From positions 104,803,811-104,867,810 of the forward strand of contig NC_134951.1 of NCBI RefSeq assembly GCF_965638725.1: DNA of 64,000 nucleotides, read 5' to 3'. A program made the translations under genes and the position numbers. Shown here in pieces: positions 1 through 12,859 of this stretch; positions within the stretch are counted from its first letter, which is position 1, and each line of letters opens with the position of its first letter. Under the pieces are notes generated by a model, which was given only the letters and a program-made list of their open reading frames with translations, did no database searches and had not been told where the DNA came from. The DNA comes from Aptenodytes patagonicus (Eukaryota; Chordata; Aves; Sphenisciformes; Spheniscidae).

Positions 1-3000
1 AGCTGGCAGCAGCCTCTCTGTGTCTGTGGCTCAGCCCTACCTTGACCCAGAGGGCTTGCTGAGAGAGGTGAGGGTAATTTGTCCTGGTTTTTCTCACTCC
101 CCTGAGGTTTCTGTGTAGCACCAGATACTGTACTGACCAGGCTTATGGTGGTACCTGAATAACTGCCTGGTGGTAACAGCTTTTCTGTGGCTGTTGCCCT
201 AAGCTGTAGGGGATTGTGTGCAAACAACATTTAAGCATGCCTAAATACTAAATTAGCGTGTGTTTTCATTTAGGAAATTAGTAAAAAACCTCATCAAAGT
301 GCTGTAAAATTGGAAGAAAACTTCAAACCATTGCAGGACAAGAAGAAGTATCGGCACAGACCCGAACCTCTCTTCATACCTCCTCCTTCCTTCAACTTCA
401 GCATGTCCCACTCCGGTGCCACCCTGTACCAGAGTCAGCTTCGCTCTCCCCGTGTCCTCGGAGATCACCTGCTAGACCGGACGCATGAGCTCCCCCCCTA
501 CACTCCACCACCGATGCTTAGTCCAGTTCGGCAAGGGTCTGGTCTCTTCAGCAGTGTTATCACGTCATCTCATAGCACCTCACATACTCAGCTGCCGCTT
601 ACTCCACTGACACCTACTCCGCGGGTGCTGCTGTGTCGGTCTAGTAAGTGTTACATTTACAGAGTGGCAGTACATAGTAAATACCACTGTCCTCTCTTCT
701 GGTGTTACCACATTGATGATTTTTACGTGTGCTCACATGCACGGCAAGATGGAAAAGTCCATCTTTATCAGGGTTTTTGCCTTGGATTTTGTAGAGGTGG
801 TGTTAAAGCATAAAGTGAATAGAGAGCCTAACCAGTGAGTAAGGCTGTGATCTTTCAATGCGGTCTGCCTCAAGAAAGGACCACCATGCCTCTTGTTACA
901 TCTGGGCCTTCTGAAGTGGAGGGAAAAGACTTGGTTTTGAGACATGGGGTTCATTTTGTTGTTCAGTGCTTCACAAGAAAAGGTGTCTAATCATACATGA
1001 TCAGGGCAGTAGAAACCTCTGCAAGTTAGGACATTTCTGTTATAGATAACAATTTAGACTGTTTCTGTATAAATATTGATAAAGGGTAATTTTTGCTTAA
1101 TAGACTGGAGTAATGTTGATGTTAATAGGGAGGTGGCAATGCAGCCCGGGAGGTGGAGCATCAGCAGCAATACAGTTGTTACCAAAATACCCTTTTAAAC
1201 TCAAACTCCAATCTCTGTTTCAGATAGTATTGATGGAAGTGTCATTCCGGTGACGCCTGGGCCTGGAGAGCAGACTGTTGAACCGTAAGAAAAACAATAT
1301 TGGTTTTGTCACTGCTTTTATAGACCGGCTCCAGCCTAGAGTGTGTGGCGTGAAGTGTTTTGAACTGGGCAGGTAGTGTTCAACTGCCTGAAGTCATCTT
1401 GGGCTGGATGCATTTAAGGTTGCTCTGGATGGTGGCTGAGGGCATTGGGACCAAAGAGGCTGCGGGAGATGTGGATGTCGTGGCTCAAAAATGCTGGGAG
1501 AGGCTTGGTGGGAGCCACCGAATGTGAAAAAAGGGTTAGTGATGGCTGGGAAGAGGGCCGTGAGGAGAACATATGCTGATCCAGTACTCTTGCTTTTATA
1601 TATATTAACTGTGACGCTTTGGAGAGGTGTTACCTGGTAGGTTCCCCAAGGCAGTCTGCAAATAGGATTGACCCTCAGCAGTAATGTCTCTCTCTGCTCT
1701 CTGCTGAAGAGTGCCATCCTCTACGGAACAGAAAGTTATTGTTTCTGGCATCTAGCCTCTTTGCTAGTCAGCATGCATATAGGCTAGCTTGGGTTGTCCG
1801 TAAGGTATGATGTCTCAGTATAGTTTAAATTGTGTATTGAAATGTTGGGTTCCCTCAAGAGATCAGTTCTCTCTCATATTCAAAGTAGTTATCCCACTGA
1901 GAGTAAAGCATTGCATAAAGCGATCTGACACAATTTGCTGCCCTTCCAGTGTAATAAAAGTTTTGTTGGAAACATAGTGAACACTAATGTGACTTCCATT
2001 TTTTCCTGCACGTTGTGTAGTTGAATGCTTATTTATTTGTCTTTATAGACGAATAAATATCGGGTCCAGGTTCCAGGCTGATATTCCTGAGCTGCAGGAC
2101 AGATGGCTAATGGAGAAAGATGTGCACAAGGCTACTTTGGTTTGGAAACCATGGCCGGAACTGGAAAACAAAGTCTTCCAACAAAGAGGTACAATGATTT
2201 GCCATTTTAGAAGTTCATACATCACCCTGTGCCTGTTGAAGAAATTCACATTGATTTCTCATGGATATACTGTACAAAACGTTCAAGAGAGTAGTAATTA
2301 CTGAGAATGCAGAGCAAGAGACCAGAACCGCATGTTACAGATTCAGAGTAAGAACATTATATAGTGTCACTTAAAGTGAAGTCTGGATGAACTGTTTCCT
2401 GGTAGCCGAGGGGGAAAGGTCGTTGCTGGGAAGTGGTTTTTTGGGTACTGAATTGCCTGGTAAGGGCAGAGATCACAGATGAGAGGCAGCTGATGGTTCC
2501 TGGGCCTTTCCTGTGACCATAACTGAGAGGAAATGTGATGGGCTCAGTGGCTTCTTCCAGTCCTGAGCAGAGTTTGTTCCTGCTTCCAGCACAACTCATT
2601 TCTGTTTCTCTACCCTGGCTGGAGCCTTCTTGGCACAGCAACATCACTGGCCTGTGCAAGCCACTGCCTCACAGGCAGATCTCTGCCTCTGGCTCTGCAG
2701 TAGCCTGTTCCGTCCCAAGGATGCACTCTGCAAATCCCGTCACATCCCCTCCTCAGTGAGTGATCCTAAAACCAGGAGATGAGGTGCTGGGGAGAGAGAG
2801 TATGAAAGCTGTTGCCCTGAACTACATTGTCTGTGAGCGGCATTACAGAATCCTCATCTCTGGATGTTTGGCTGACAGGCTACTGTATTAGCAGTAAAAT
2901 GTTGACTTGTTTCTGACAGTGGAAGACCTTTTAAATATGAGCTGTTCCAGTGTGTTACCTGGTGGAGGAACTAACTCAGAATACGCTTTGCACTCTCTCT

Positions 3001-6000
3001 TTGAGGCGAAAGGAGATATTATGGTAAGATAAGAAGCTGAAAGGGGAGATATGATCCTCTTCTGCAGATAAATTAGCATGCTTTATTAAATGGATTTAGA
3101 TACGGTTATATAAAAAAGAGATTTCTGATTGATTAGCAGTGATGCTTTAAACATCCTGTAACATTTTTGGGGAATGACTTTTCCCTTTCATTCTTTAATA
3201 AATTTAAATTTCAAAGCAGTGCCTCTCTGAAGGCTTACTATATATTTCATATAGATAAGATTATTTAGTTTATAGCCTTGGGGCTTTGAATGTCTCCCAG
3301 TGCTTGCTCCAGCCCTGATATTTCACAAGCTTTATATTTGGTCACAGAGAGCTTAGTCCTCTTCTAGCCCTTATAAAAACCCTTTTTTGTAGCAGCAATC
3401 ACATCTACTTATTCGTTCAGAACAGTGAGGTAATTGCACACAGTTCTCATATAAATAATACATTTCAAGTATTTGCATTAGTTTAGTGATGGGAATGTTA
3501 TTAACTAGGGCAAAACATCCATTTTGCCCAGTATTAGGGAAAGACAAGGCCCTGCACCGGTTCCTGGAAAGCTAATTTAAAACAAAATGCAACTTCACAG
3601 GATTGTCTGATACAGTGTTTTTTAGCTTGTGTCCCAGTTTCCTTAGGCTCTGTTAGCTGTATCTGAGGGGTCTGAGACAGGTGACTGAACTTACTGTGAG
3701 GACATGAAATTTGCTATACTGGGGGTCTGCATTGTCACGGGAAAAATTTTGGGGATGCACAAATCATCTGTCTCCCCTGATCCAAAGGAGGATTAACTAT
3801 ACTTGCTGTCATTCCTGACAGATGTTGACCTAAACAAGATATTCTAAAAGACTTCATGCTATAAATATTAATGCTATCAAACCAACCATTAAATATTAGT
3901 ATTAATTAACACTATCAAATCAAACACTATAAACGTATTTGTATGTGGCAAGCAGAAGGGGGGAAGAGCTGAAAGTTGCTAATAGCTACATTTGTGCTAA
4001 TTAAGGCAGGACAGGTGTGCATTAGGTGCTTTTCTGTGAGGTACAGTGTTAATGGGCCTTGGAGTAATTTGATGTGATTTTGTATGACAGAAAAGAAAAA
4101 GAGAGAGAAAATTTATTCATATCTTCGTACAAAATAGTCTTCTAAATGCAGTTGTATGCAGCAGCTGACTGCATTTGCTAATTCTGTTTTTCTCTGCTTT
4201 TTCATTTAGGTTGCTCTTGAGAAGCTGCTGTTGAGAAAGCCAGTGAGATTGAAGTGTCATCCTTTGGCAAATTACCACTACGCGGGTAGGTTTCTTTGCG
4301 ATCTCTGTATCTGCTGGTTTATAGAGTCCAAGGCTGGCATCCCAGGCTGGAGCACGGGATCACGCTGCACTCTCTGCTGTCTGCTGCAGGGATGGCAGCC
4401 TCTAATAGAGAGGTGATGTGGACAGTGCCGAATGGTACTTCCGGAGCCTTTTGTTACAAGTCTGGCAGTTTTTCACCTGACTGACAATGTACAGAAACTT
4501 TGCATCCATGTTGCTGTGTAGGGTTCTACAGATTTAAAACTGCCTTCAGTAATTTTTTTCCTCTTTTAAACTAAATTTTAACGTGTTGATCTCCTTTTAA
4601 AATTGCTGCTAGTCACAGATTATAATTTATTAGCAGTAAGGTCTTCATTTTCTGGTATGTAGATGTCTGCCATCATGCCTTCCTTGTCTGAGGTGATGGT
4701 GCATGATAAATGAATACGATAATCATGAGCATCCTTCCAAAGAGGCAGTGCTGTAACTCTCGCTAGTGTCTTAGTGCTGAATACAGAGCCTGTCTTTGCA
4801 TGGATCTAGCTGAAAAAAAAACAGGTCTGGGATGGTGGCTTCTTTAACAAACACAGCAAGAACCGCATTTTGGTGATGAAGCAGAAGTGCTCTGTGAAAT
4901 ACACACGGTGGGTTAAGCCACTGGACTTAAACTGTGTCAGCTAAGCATAGGTGGCAAATGCCTCTCCTCTGCAGCCCTCCATGTTATTACTTAATGCTTC
5001 GTAGTGGCTAACAACCGCTTGGACATACAGAATAGGGTTTTACATAAGAGATTTAAGAATTTATCTCCAGTTTAGGCTCAATAGGAAATAAGTCAAGAAT
5101 CTTCTGGTGGTCAGTCAGTCAATCACAATGTCCCAGGGTCATATACTCATTTCCAGTTATAGTCATTGTGCCACATAAGTATGGAAGCAAGCTACTTCCT
5201 GGCTGTAGCAGCTCGCTGGAAAGATTCCCAAGTAACAAGGACTCTTTTGTAAAGCAACTCCTTAACCCCTTGGCCTGAGAATAGGAACAGAAACATGTCT
5301 GATGGCAGCTGATAATGAGAGTGAATGAATGTGAAGATCAGGTTTTCAGTCTTGGCTGGGGGAGACGCCTAGTGCCTTTGATAACAGCTCTGTTGCAGTC
5401 CAAAGGGTGGACATGGGGGTGGACGGAGAAGGAGGACGTCAGGCAGGAACTTTGACCAGGGTCTCTTGTCTGAAGAGATGACACCAAATCATGTATGAGA
5501 GACAGTCCAGGGCATGAGAGCAGGAAGATGAGGAGATACCCCAGCAGCCTCATCCTCACTGAGCGATCTAATTAGCAGAGCAGATAGATAAGAAATTTCT
5601 GCCTGTGTGGCAGAGGAGGAGGAACAGTCTTTACTGAAGCAACTTCACAGTAGTTTCAGAAAGTGTTCTATTGTGATGCAGGGAGGAGCCAGGCGAGATC
5701 GTTTTGTTTAATCTTTCACATGAGATGACGCTAATCCTCGTTAACTAGCACTGAGACCTGTGGACATCAGTGTATCCCTATTTCTTAAGCAGGAAAGGAA
5801 GTTTGATTCTGCTTATCACAGCATGAAACAAAATCTCACCAGTCTGGATTTAAGTACCATAAAATAACAAGACAAAGCATTACTTACTAATGCTCTTGAA
5901 TGCAACGTGTGATTGCAACTTATATTGACAGCCACACTCTAGCACCATGCAGCAGCTCTTGAATAACAGTTTATTTGTGGTTGATAATCAGCCACTCAAG

Positions 6001-9000
6001 GCATATGGGAATTTCTCACAATCTAGTGCATGAATAGCTTAATATAGCTTCAAGTGGCATTTGTTTGGGTTAACTCTTTGGGTTTTCTGCTCCATACTCA
6101 GAAATCACAACTCTCAAGCACCACCACATTTAAAGGTGGAATAGACCAAAACAGAGCATGGCACTGACTCATGAGAATTAACTGTTTCCACAAACAATAA
6201 ATATCCAAACTCATCCTTAGCATTGCCCTCAAATGAGGGTACAAGCGAATAGCTCACCTTTGAAACCCGTTGGCTTGTGAGGGAAGCAAGTTGTAAAACT
6301 TGAGGCTTTTCTGTTGTGTGCCAAGAGAGCTGGGCATGCTGACCCAGGGCTGCTTGGAAGAACACCCTAATCTCTCTGTGCTAATGCTTTGCCATCTGTC
6401 AGGATGGTGTTTTAGGGAAGAGAGAGGGAACATGTGTCTAATACAAGAGGAGTGCTGTTGCAAACCCTTGAATTGTTTTCACTTGAACAGTGGAATTTCT
6501 CAGCTCTGAAGTTCTCCTGCAGTGAGAATTGCAGGAGAGATGGTCTCTGAAATAATGTGCTTCAGGCAGTCTGAAAACTTCTTGTACATACTGAGATAGG
6601 GTATGGATCAGACCCAGCATATGCTGTAGGTAATGGATTCGAGCCACCTCTCAGGGGGGCTCCCTGGGCGTAGGTGTTGCCCCCTCAAAACCCCCAGATT
6701 GGGCCCAAAATTTGTGGAAGATATTTATTGACAGTAAATCAGTGCAAAACCAATATGGCAGATAAAATGTAGAATAAATGTCTAAACATAAAGATCAGCT
6801 TTAAAATTTGATCTGTATTCCAAAGTCCAAAATTCTTTCTTGCTGCATTGCAGATATCTCTCTATACACGTTCTCTATATCTCCCTCAAGCTAACAAGAG
6901 CAAAAGCGGTCTCCCAGCAACCAGAGTTAAAAACAGCTTTTCTTCTGTTTCTTTTCCTACACAGGATTTATTCTATTAATTAGGTTACTTCCAATTAACC
7001 CGCATAATCTTATAAGGGTCTCTGCTAATACCACAGCTATTGGGGAAACTGTAAGGCCTGAATCCTCCATAGGTGTACAATAAAATTAGTTTGTGGAAGT
7101 GATATTCATCCCCCCCCCCCCCCCCCAGGTGGGTGGGGTAGAGGCAGGAGAGCATGGCTAGAGAGGTTAGCTGAAAACTAAAATCTCTCCTTTGGTGTTG
7201 TCATGCTTTTTAAAGTTGTACTTTGGCATAGTAGAGCAGGCTCCTGGACTGCATCAGTGCATTTACACCTGCCCAAAGGGAGGGTAAATGCAAATGCCTG
7301 GCAAGTTGTGTAAGAAGGGAATGATGCTGGTTCAGGGTGGGAAAGATGGCAAGGCAGTGTGTCAGCAAAAAGATCTTTGGGTGATAACAGAATAAATAAA
7401 ACTTGTGGCTTGAAGCCAGTGCCTTTCTCTGACGCTTAAGAGAGCTTTAGTGTAAATCCCTGTGGAAATAACTAATGCATGCTTATATCCAGTACTGGAA
7501 AAGCCTGCAGAAAACAGGTTGCAGAAAAGTTAATTTTGTAGTTTTCAGCATATGACGGAGCTGTGAGATACCTGCTCTAAGCTTGTGAGCCTGGGAGTTG
7601 AAACTGAAAAGCAAAACATTTGAAGTTTAATAAAAAAAAAAAATTTTTTTTTTTTTATAGACATAAGTAACCTGTAGAGTTCAATACCATGCATGGTGCC
7701 AAGCCCAAGTTGATTGAATTCAGTGCAGAGGCAAGCATTTCTATGGAGAATAGTAACATTGACAGGAATATTAGGGATTTCTTTTGATAAAAGTTTTAGA
7801 TGCTTCAGAAACTGTCAGACAGACTGAAGTAGAATCTTCTCATAGTATAAGTCATTTCAGAGGCATTCGCTTTATGTCTTCTTGCATATCCTTCCTTTAA
7901 TGTATGTAATGCTGCCCACTGTTACAAACAGGACACTGCTTTGATGCAGTAGAGCAATTCTGTGTTCCTTCTGTTTGACTAATACTGAGGAAGCACAAAT
8001 TCATTTCAATTTAAATGTTGATTTTGCATTTTCATGGGCAGTTAGGCTGGTGAAGCAAACACAGAATAACAATATCTGAAAGTTTTATATACAGCTTCCA
8101 TTAAATGATCAGAAAGCACTTTGTGCATATTGCACATTGCTACAATCACTATCTACTTGTGACCTCTCTCACAGAGGATTTAAGTGTCTTACCTCGATCC
8201 ATGCAAGTGAAGAGCTGCGAAAGGACATTATAAGAGTTACCAACTGGAGAACAAAATGATAGATGAACTTCTGTGTAGCTGAATGTAAAGTGGCATACAG
8301 GGGAATAAGCAATATAAGCTTTACATATAAAATTATGAGCTCTCTGGTGATACTTCTCAATTAGAGTGAGACCTTGGGATTATAACGCTAGTTCTATGAA
8401 AGCATCAGCTCTGTATTTTACAACAGCTAAAAAAAAAAAGTCAAATGTTAAGAGGGTAGAGAACATGGTGATGCCACTGTGCAAGTCTGTGGATTGCTTA
8501 TATGTTGACTATTATGCGCCCTTCTGGTCCCTTCACCTCTATAGGAATGTTTTAGTACTGAAAAAGGTTCAGAGAGGGACAGCAGTAATGACCAAAGGTG
8601 TGGGAGTGACAGAAAGGACATGCAATCCTGAATACATGGAGATGATGGTCGAGATTGAAGAACAAAGGGTCATCCAGTGAAGCTACTGGGAGCCAGGAAA
8701 CAAAGAAAGGAGGTGGTTCTTCATGCGGAGGGTCTACTGATCTGTGAAACTCCTCGGCAAAGGATCTTTTGGGTGCAAGAAGTTTAATTGGTTGAAAGGA
8801 AGAGTGGGTCAGCACTTACAGTGATAATTACGAAATAAGCAAATTGCAACAGACTCAGGAAATCCCCTGTGCCGAAAACGGTCAGAGGTTAAGAAGAATT
8901 AGGGAGAGGCATTGTGTTTGCTTGCCCTGATCTTACTGTTTCCTAGGCAACTGCCTGTGACCACTGCTGGAGACCGAATACGGGTTAGGTGGACTCAAGG

Positions 9001-12000
9001 TCTGAGTCACTACAGCCATGCTTGTATTTGGGTAGCAGCAATCACTAGCGTGTGCTTGAGGTTTCCCAGTTTTTGTTTCAGCTACTACATCAACATAAAG
9101 GTGGTGAGTTTTTATCGTTTATAATGAATTCACTCTTTTTTTAAGGCTCTGACAAATGGACGCATCAAGAAAGGCGGCTGTTCAAAGAGGCATTGTCCAC
9201 CTACAGCAAAGATTTCATATTTGTACAGAAAATGGTAAGGTTATTTCTGTTCTGCCAGTGGTTTTTTCCATTTGCTGCATTCTGTTCCCCTTCATTTTCC
9301 CTCCAGTGCCAGACAAGCTTATTGCAGACATAGAGCCAGCAGTGGTTACAAGAACGCCGTTAGGAGTGGTATATTCCATTTGGTGTACCTATGCATGCAA
9401 CTGCAGCACCAGTAAAAAACGGTTAAAAATAAATAAATAAAATCTGTTCCTTTTGTTATTATATGTAAAAGTTTCCACACCTGGAATCCAAGTCATGGCA
9501 TTCCATGTGTGGGACCGAGTATGGTGCTCCACTATCACCTTGGTGCTCTCTGGCAGTTTGTTAAAAGGTACCTGAGTCACTGGCATTGAGCCTCGCGCCA
9601 GAAAGGGTTGAAACCTGTTAATGAAGAGAGAACGTGTTTCGGCTTAATTTTCATGTTCTGCCACAAAGCAGAAAAGGCGAGGTGTATACATCTCGGGGCA
9701 GAATACCTTGCTTGTCAGCTCAAATGTTGAAAAACATTTGGGTTTATGGGAACCAAGTCTTCATTCCTAGATTTCTCGGTAGTATTGTACACCTGAGCTA
9801 CAAAAGTATATTCTCAGTCATTTTCTCACTAGAGTCTAGAGAATCCCAGAGAAATGTACTGAAGCTGAAATAGTCAACACAGATTTGACTGAAAAACAAT
9901 AACTAAAAAAAATTATTCTACAAGAGTATTCCTATTGTAGTCAAACTGTCTTTTTTTTCTCCATTTGAATGTTTGAGAAATAAAGCCTGCCTCTTGGAAT
10001 ATATTAAAATTGTGTTGAATGAAAGAAAAAAATTGAGATTGGACTATTTCTGCAATTACTTAACTACAGGTTAAGTCTAAGACGGTTGCACAATGTGTGG
10101 AATACTACTATACCTGGAAGAAAATCTTGCGTTTGGGACGGAAGCACAGAACACGTTTAGAGAAAAAGAGAGAGGAATGTCTGGTAAGTCTAAAAGAATA
10201 TGAAAAAGTTTAACACTTGATAATTTTTGTGTTCATCCTGTTTTGAGGAGGAGGTTGAACTAGATGACATAGGTCTCTTCCAATCAAAATTGTTCCATAA
10301 TTCTAAATTATGTTCTGTATGAGCATTCTGTGACCTCAGCTACACCAAGATTTTGTGTTCCTGGACTGTAACGGGATAAAACTGTTTTGACTAGTGCGTT
10401 ATCTAACTCTAGTCCAGCAATTATGGCTTTTGCTACTGATGATGCAGGTAAACCTCTGTAAATTATTCCTGTGCCTGTGTGTGCGTGCTCCTAAAGGCTG
10501 CTCTAGTATTCCAGTATAAATACCATTTACACAGCCTAGCAGTGCAATTCTTTGTGTGCAAGGTCTGTATTACAGGTAGTCTTAAGAGATGTGTGGTGTT
10601 TTGTTTTGGTTTTGGAGGTTTTTTGTTTGTTTTTTTTTTTAAATAAGTCATTTAATTTGACTATGAATATAGCGTACATTGCCATTCTAACAGTTGGGGG
10701 AGAGTATTGCACTTTGGCATCTGTAGGCTCTTAGAGCCACGGCTCTGTAATACAGATGGAGGGTGTTTTGAGCACTGCAGTGAAGGTTCATGAGCTGTAG
10801 CTTGTCATTAAGGGGTGGTAGTTCCAGCAAGACCAGAAGTTCATTCAGGATGGGAAAAAATACTGAAACCTGGAAGCAGACTTGACTAAGCAGCATGCTG
10901 TTCCAGTACTGTCTATGTCCTACTATCCAGTACTGTCTGTCTTTGACCATATTTCTAGTATTTCTTAAATGCACTATTTCAGACAAGTGGAGAAGAGGAG
11001 GTGTTAGAGGAAGATGAGGAGATCGAAGAAGACAGAAAGGAAGAAAGGGAAATGCAGAAGTCTCCTGACCCACCAGCTATTCCTCTTGTTGGACATATAG
11101 ATCTGCCTGCCCTTCAGAGTCTTTCACTTTCTTCGTCCTCCTTCATCTGTGAAATGCCAAACTGTGGCGCTGTACGTGTGTTTGGTATCTTTAATAGCAG
11201 GGGGGCTGCGTACTAGTGAATTGTGATTTTGGAAATCAGGGGTTTATTCCTGGCCAGTGATATCTCTGGAATATCTTTGGACAAATCCTTTTGCCCACTT
11301 TTAATTCCCACATCACAAAATATAGGCAATATGCTGATCTGTACATAAAATTGTATCCTGAGATGATGTATCGATTAGAAGTACTATATGGTAACAGCTC
11401 TGATTACCATTTTGTTATACAACTGTAATAATAGGATAGCTCATTGGTTTGTTTTTATTATGACTAAGTTTCTTTAACTCTAGTGGGATATAGCTGAGAG
11501 CAAGCAGCATTTGGCCAAGTAGATTGTGTGTATTAGATGTGTACAGTTGTTCTATTGTAATATGCGTTCAGCATACTTCTTTCTGCAGTTCCTGTTCCAG
11601 TGCAGTATTTCTTGATTTTTTTGATTTTTTTTTTTTTTTTTTTTTTTTTTCCCCCTTCCTTTGACCCTACTCCCCGTCAGGTGTTCAGTTCCCGACAAGC
11701 GCTGAATGGCCATGCTCGCATTCATGGAGGTACGAATCAGGTGACAAAAACCCGATGCACCATTCCAGGCACTAAGCAGAAATCTGGTACACAGAGCGGA
11801 TACTGCTCCATCAAGAGTTCACCTGCCCACAGCACAACAAGTGGTGAGACTGACCCAACAACAATTTTTCCTTGCAAGGAGTGTGGCAAGTAAGTGAATA
11901 TGATTGTCTGAAGTATCGCATCACATTTGCCTATTTATATTCCAGGTGAATAGTGTTGTGACAAACTCTTTATTTTGCTCTGATGGTCTCAAAAGAAGTT

Positions 12001-12859
12001 TCCCCTTAGATGACATGTCCTCTTATCAAAACCTTCAGAGGTTGGTTTGCATGACGTTTTGGATGCTTCCCCTGCAGTATTTACTCCAATTTTCCTGAAT
12101 CCGTTTACCTGCTAGAATTTCTACATCTGACAGTCCAGCTTCCTGCCTCATCACTGACTTGCATGTGACAGTGGGCAACTCTCTGTTTCTGCACTTGAGT
12201 TTGTCCATCCTGATGTGGGATTCCTTCACTTTTTTCCCATTGTGCAAGACTGTAGTGAAACTAACTGCAGGGAGAATTAGGATGTGCAGAGATACTGAAG
12301 CAACTGTGGGAGCTGCAAAATACCTCCAGCAGAGTCTGAGTAGGCCATTTTGATACTGTCAGGATGTATAAATCTGGTAGTCTGTCCCTGAAATTCTCAC
12401 CATGGCATTGCAGACTTCACTGACTTCTATTTCAGGACAAGGAAGCAAATGTACTGATAGGTTGTTGAGTCTTTTTTGGCTCATTTCATCAAAAGCAATG
12501 CATTTTTATCTGATTTTTTTTTTCCTTTAAAATTTAGGGTGTTTTTCAAAATCAAAAGCCGCAATGCTCACATGAAGACTCACAGACAACAAGAAGAACA
12601 GCAAAGGCAGAAGGCTCAGAAAGCTGCTGTGGCAGCAGAAATGGCAGCCACCATTGCGAGAACTACTGGGCCAGTTGGGCATAGTTTGATCCCTCTGGAT
12701 CACATGAGTTTAGTTAAACATGTTGAAAATGTCGGTGACATTGATGACGATGTTGTTCAGGAGCTGGGTGATGTCATGGAAGAGAATGAAGTCATGGATG
12801 CTGACCTTTTATTGGATGATGAAGATGCAGATCTACTGCAGGATGATGCTGAGTTGTAA
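1..12859 (+). CDS. TRERF1: TRERF1, 3' part (ELM2-SANT-zinc finger transcriptional regulator)
   Basis: Transcriptional-regulating factor 1 is a nuclear coregulator. Its mammalian form cooperates with SF-1 and CBP/p300 at CYP11A1, and it is a paralogue of MIDEAS, the ELM2-SANT scaffold of the HDAC1/2-DNTTIP1 (MiDAC) complex. Exons from splice sites and phase: 1-67 (5' end outside the window), 274-643, 1224-1284, 2049-2188, 2920-3023, 4210-4285, 9146-9234, 10070-10183, 10983-11171, 11681-11889, 12538-12859 (TAA). They join without a stop into about 579 codons. Visible residues: a Pro/Ser-rich segment (about 23-165), an ELM2 domain starting at [13 protein letters not shown] (about 167), a SANT domain ([16 protein letters not shown] to EYYYTWKK), an acidic Glu-rich linker, a C2H2 finger CEMPNC-x12-H-x3-H, a second finger CKEC-x12-H-x3-H, and an Asp/Glu-rich C-terminus. 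Each finger is split by an intron. MIDEAS and ZNF541 are the paralogous alternatives, but the neighbouring MRPS10 (also the human neighbour) and the C-terminal fingers favour TRERF1. Confidence 0.92.
6675..7079 (-). mobile_element. Possible solo ERV LTR in a TRERF1 intron
   Basis: Read on the minus strand, this segment starts TGTACACC and ends GGGGCAACA (TG...CA ends). It has a TATA-like CTTATAAG about 60 bases in and AATAAA-like signals near the distal end, an order resembling a compact LTR. I found no matching target-site duplication and do not recognise the family, so this is a structural guess. It lies in the intron between the exons at 4210-4285 and 9146-9234. Confidence 0.3.
7110..7126. 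repeat. C17 homopolymer tract
   Basis: An uninterrupted run of 17 C lies about 30 bases beyond the possible LTR, in a TRERF1 intron. A G-rich minus strand here could hinder polymerases and sequencing, so the exact length is uncertain. Confidence 0.9.
7632..7656. repeat. A12-T13 tract
   Basis: Twelve A are followed directly by thirteen T, a self-complementary AT tract inside a TRERF1 intron. No function is apparent. Confidence 0.9.
8440..8815 (+). mobile_element. Ancient CR1-type LINE 3' fragment
   Basis: A degraded plus-strand CR1/L3-like 3' region. The stretch at about 8505-8605 follows the CR1 pattern of 'tyrosine-rich segment, cttctggtc, then aaaaaggttcagagagggacagcagtaatgac'. The stretch at 8715-8810 resembles the downstream 'ttcttca...ctgtgaaactc...' part. 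It lacks the young avian octamer end and has many indels, so it is old. It lies in the TRERF1 intron just upstream of the first SANT exon. Confidence 0.7.
10240..10308 (+). mobile_element. CR1 3' terminal fragment
   Basis: A short piece reading gaggttgaactagatgaca, then 'ggtctcttccaat', then a decayed octamer region 'ccataattctaaat'. This is the typical CR1 3' end on the plus strand. It lies in the intron after the second SANT exon of TRERF1. Confidence 0.7.
11625..11650 (+). repeat. T26 tract in the polypyrimidine region of a TRERF1 acceptor
   Basis: A run of 26 T, followed by C5 and mixed pyrimidines, lies 30-56 bases before the acceptor AG at 11679-11680. It therefore probably serves as the extended polypyrimidine tract for the exon that finishes the first C2H2 finger. 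Length polymorphism is likely. Confidence 0.85.
12130..12240 (+). repeat. MIR-like ancient SINE fragment
   Basis: The core 'cactgacttgcatgtgacagt' through 'gggcaactctctg' and 'gagtttgtccatcctgatgtggga' follows the order of the MIR core consensus with substitutions. It lies in the last TRERF1 intron. The match is to remembered consensus only. Confidence 0.4.
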
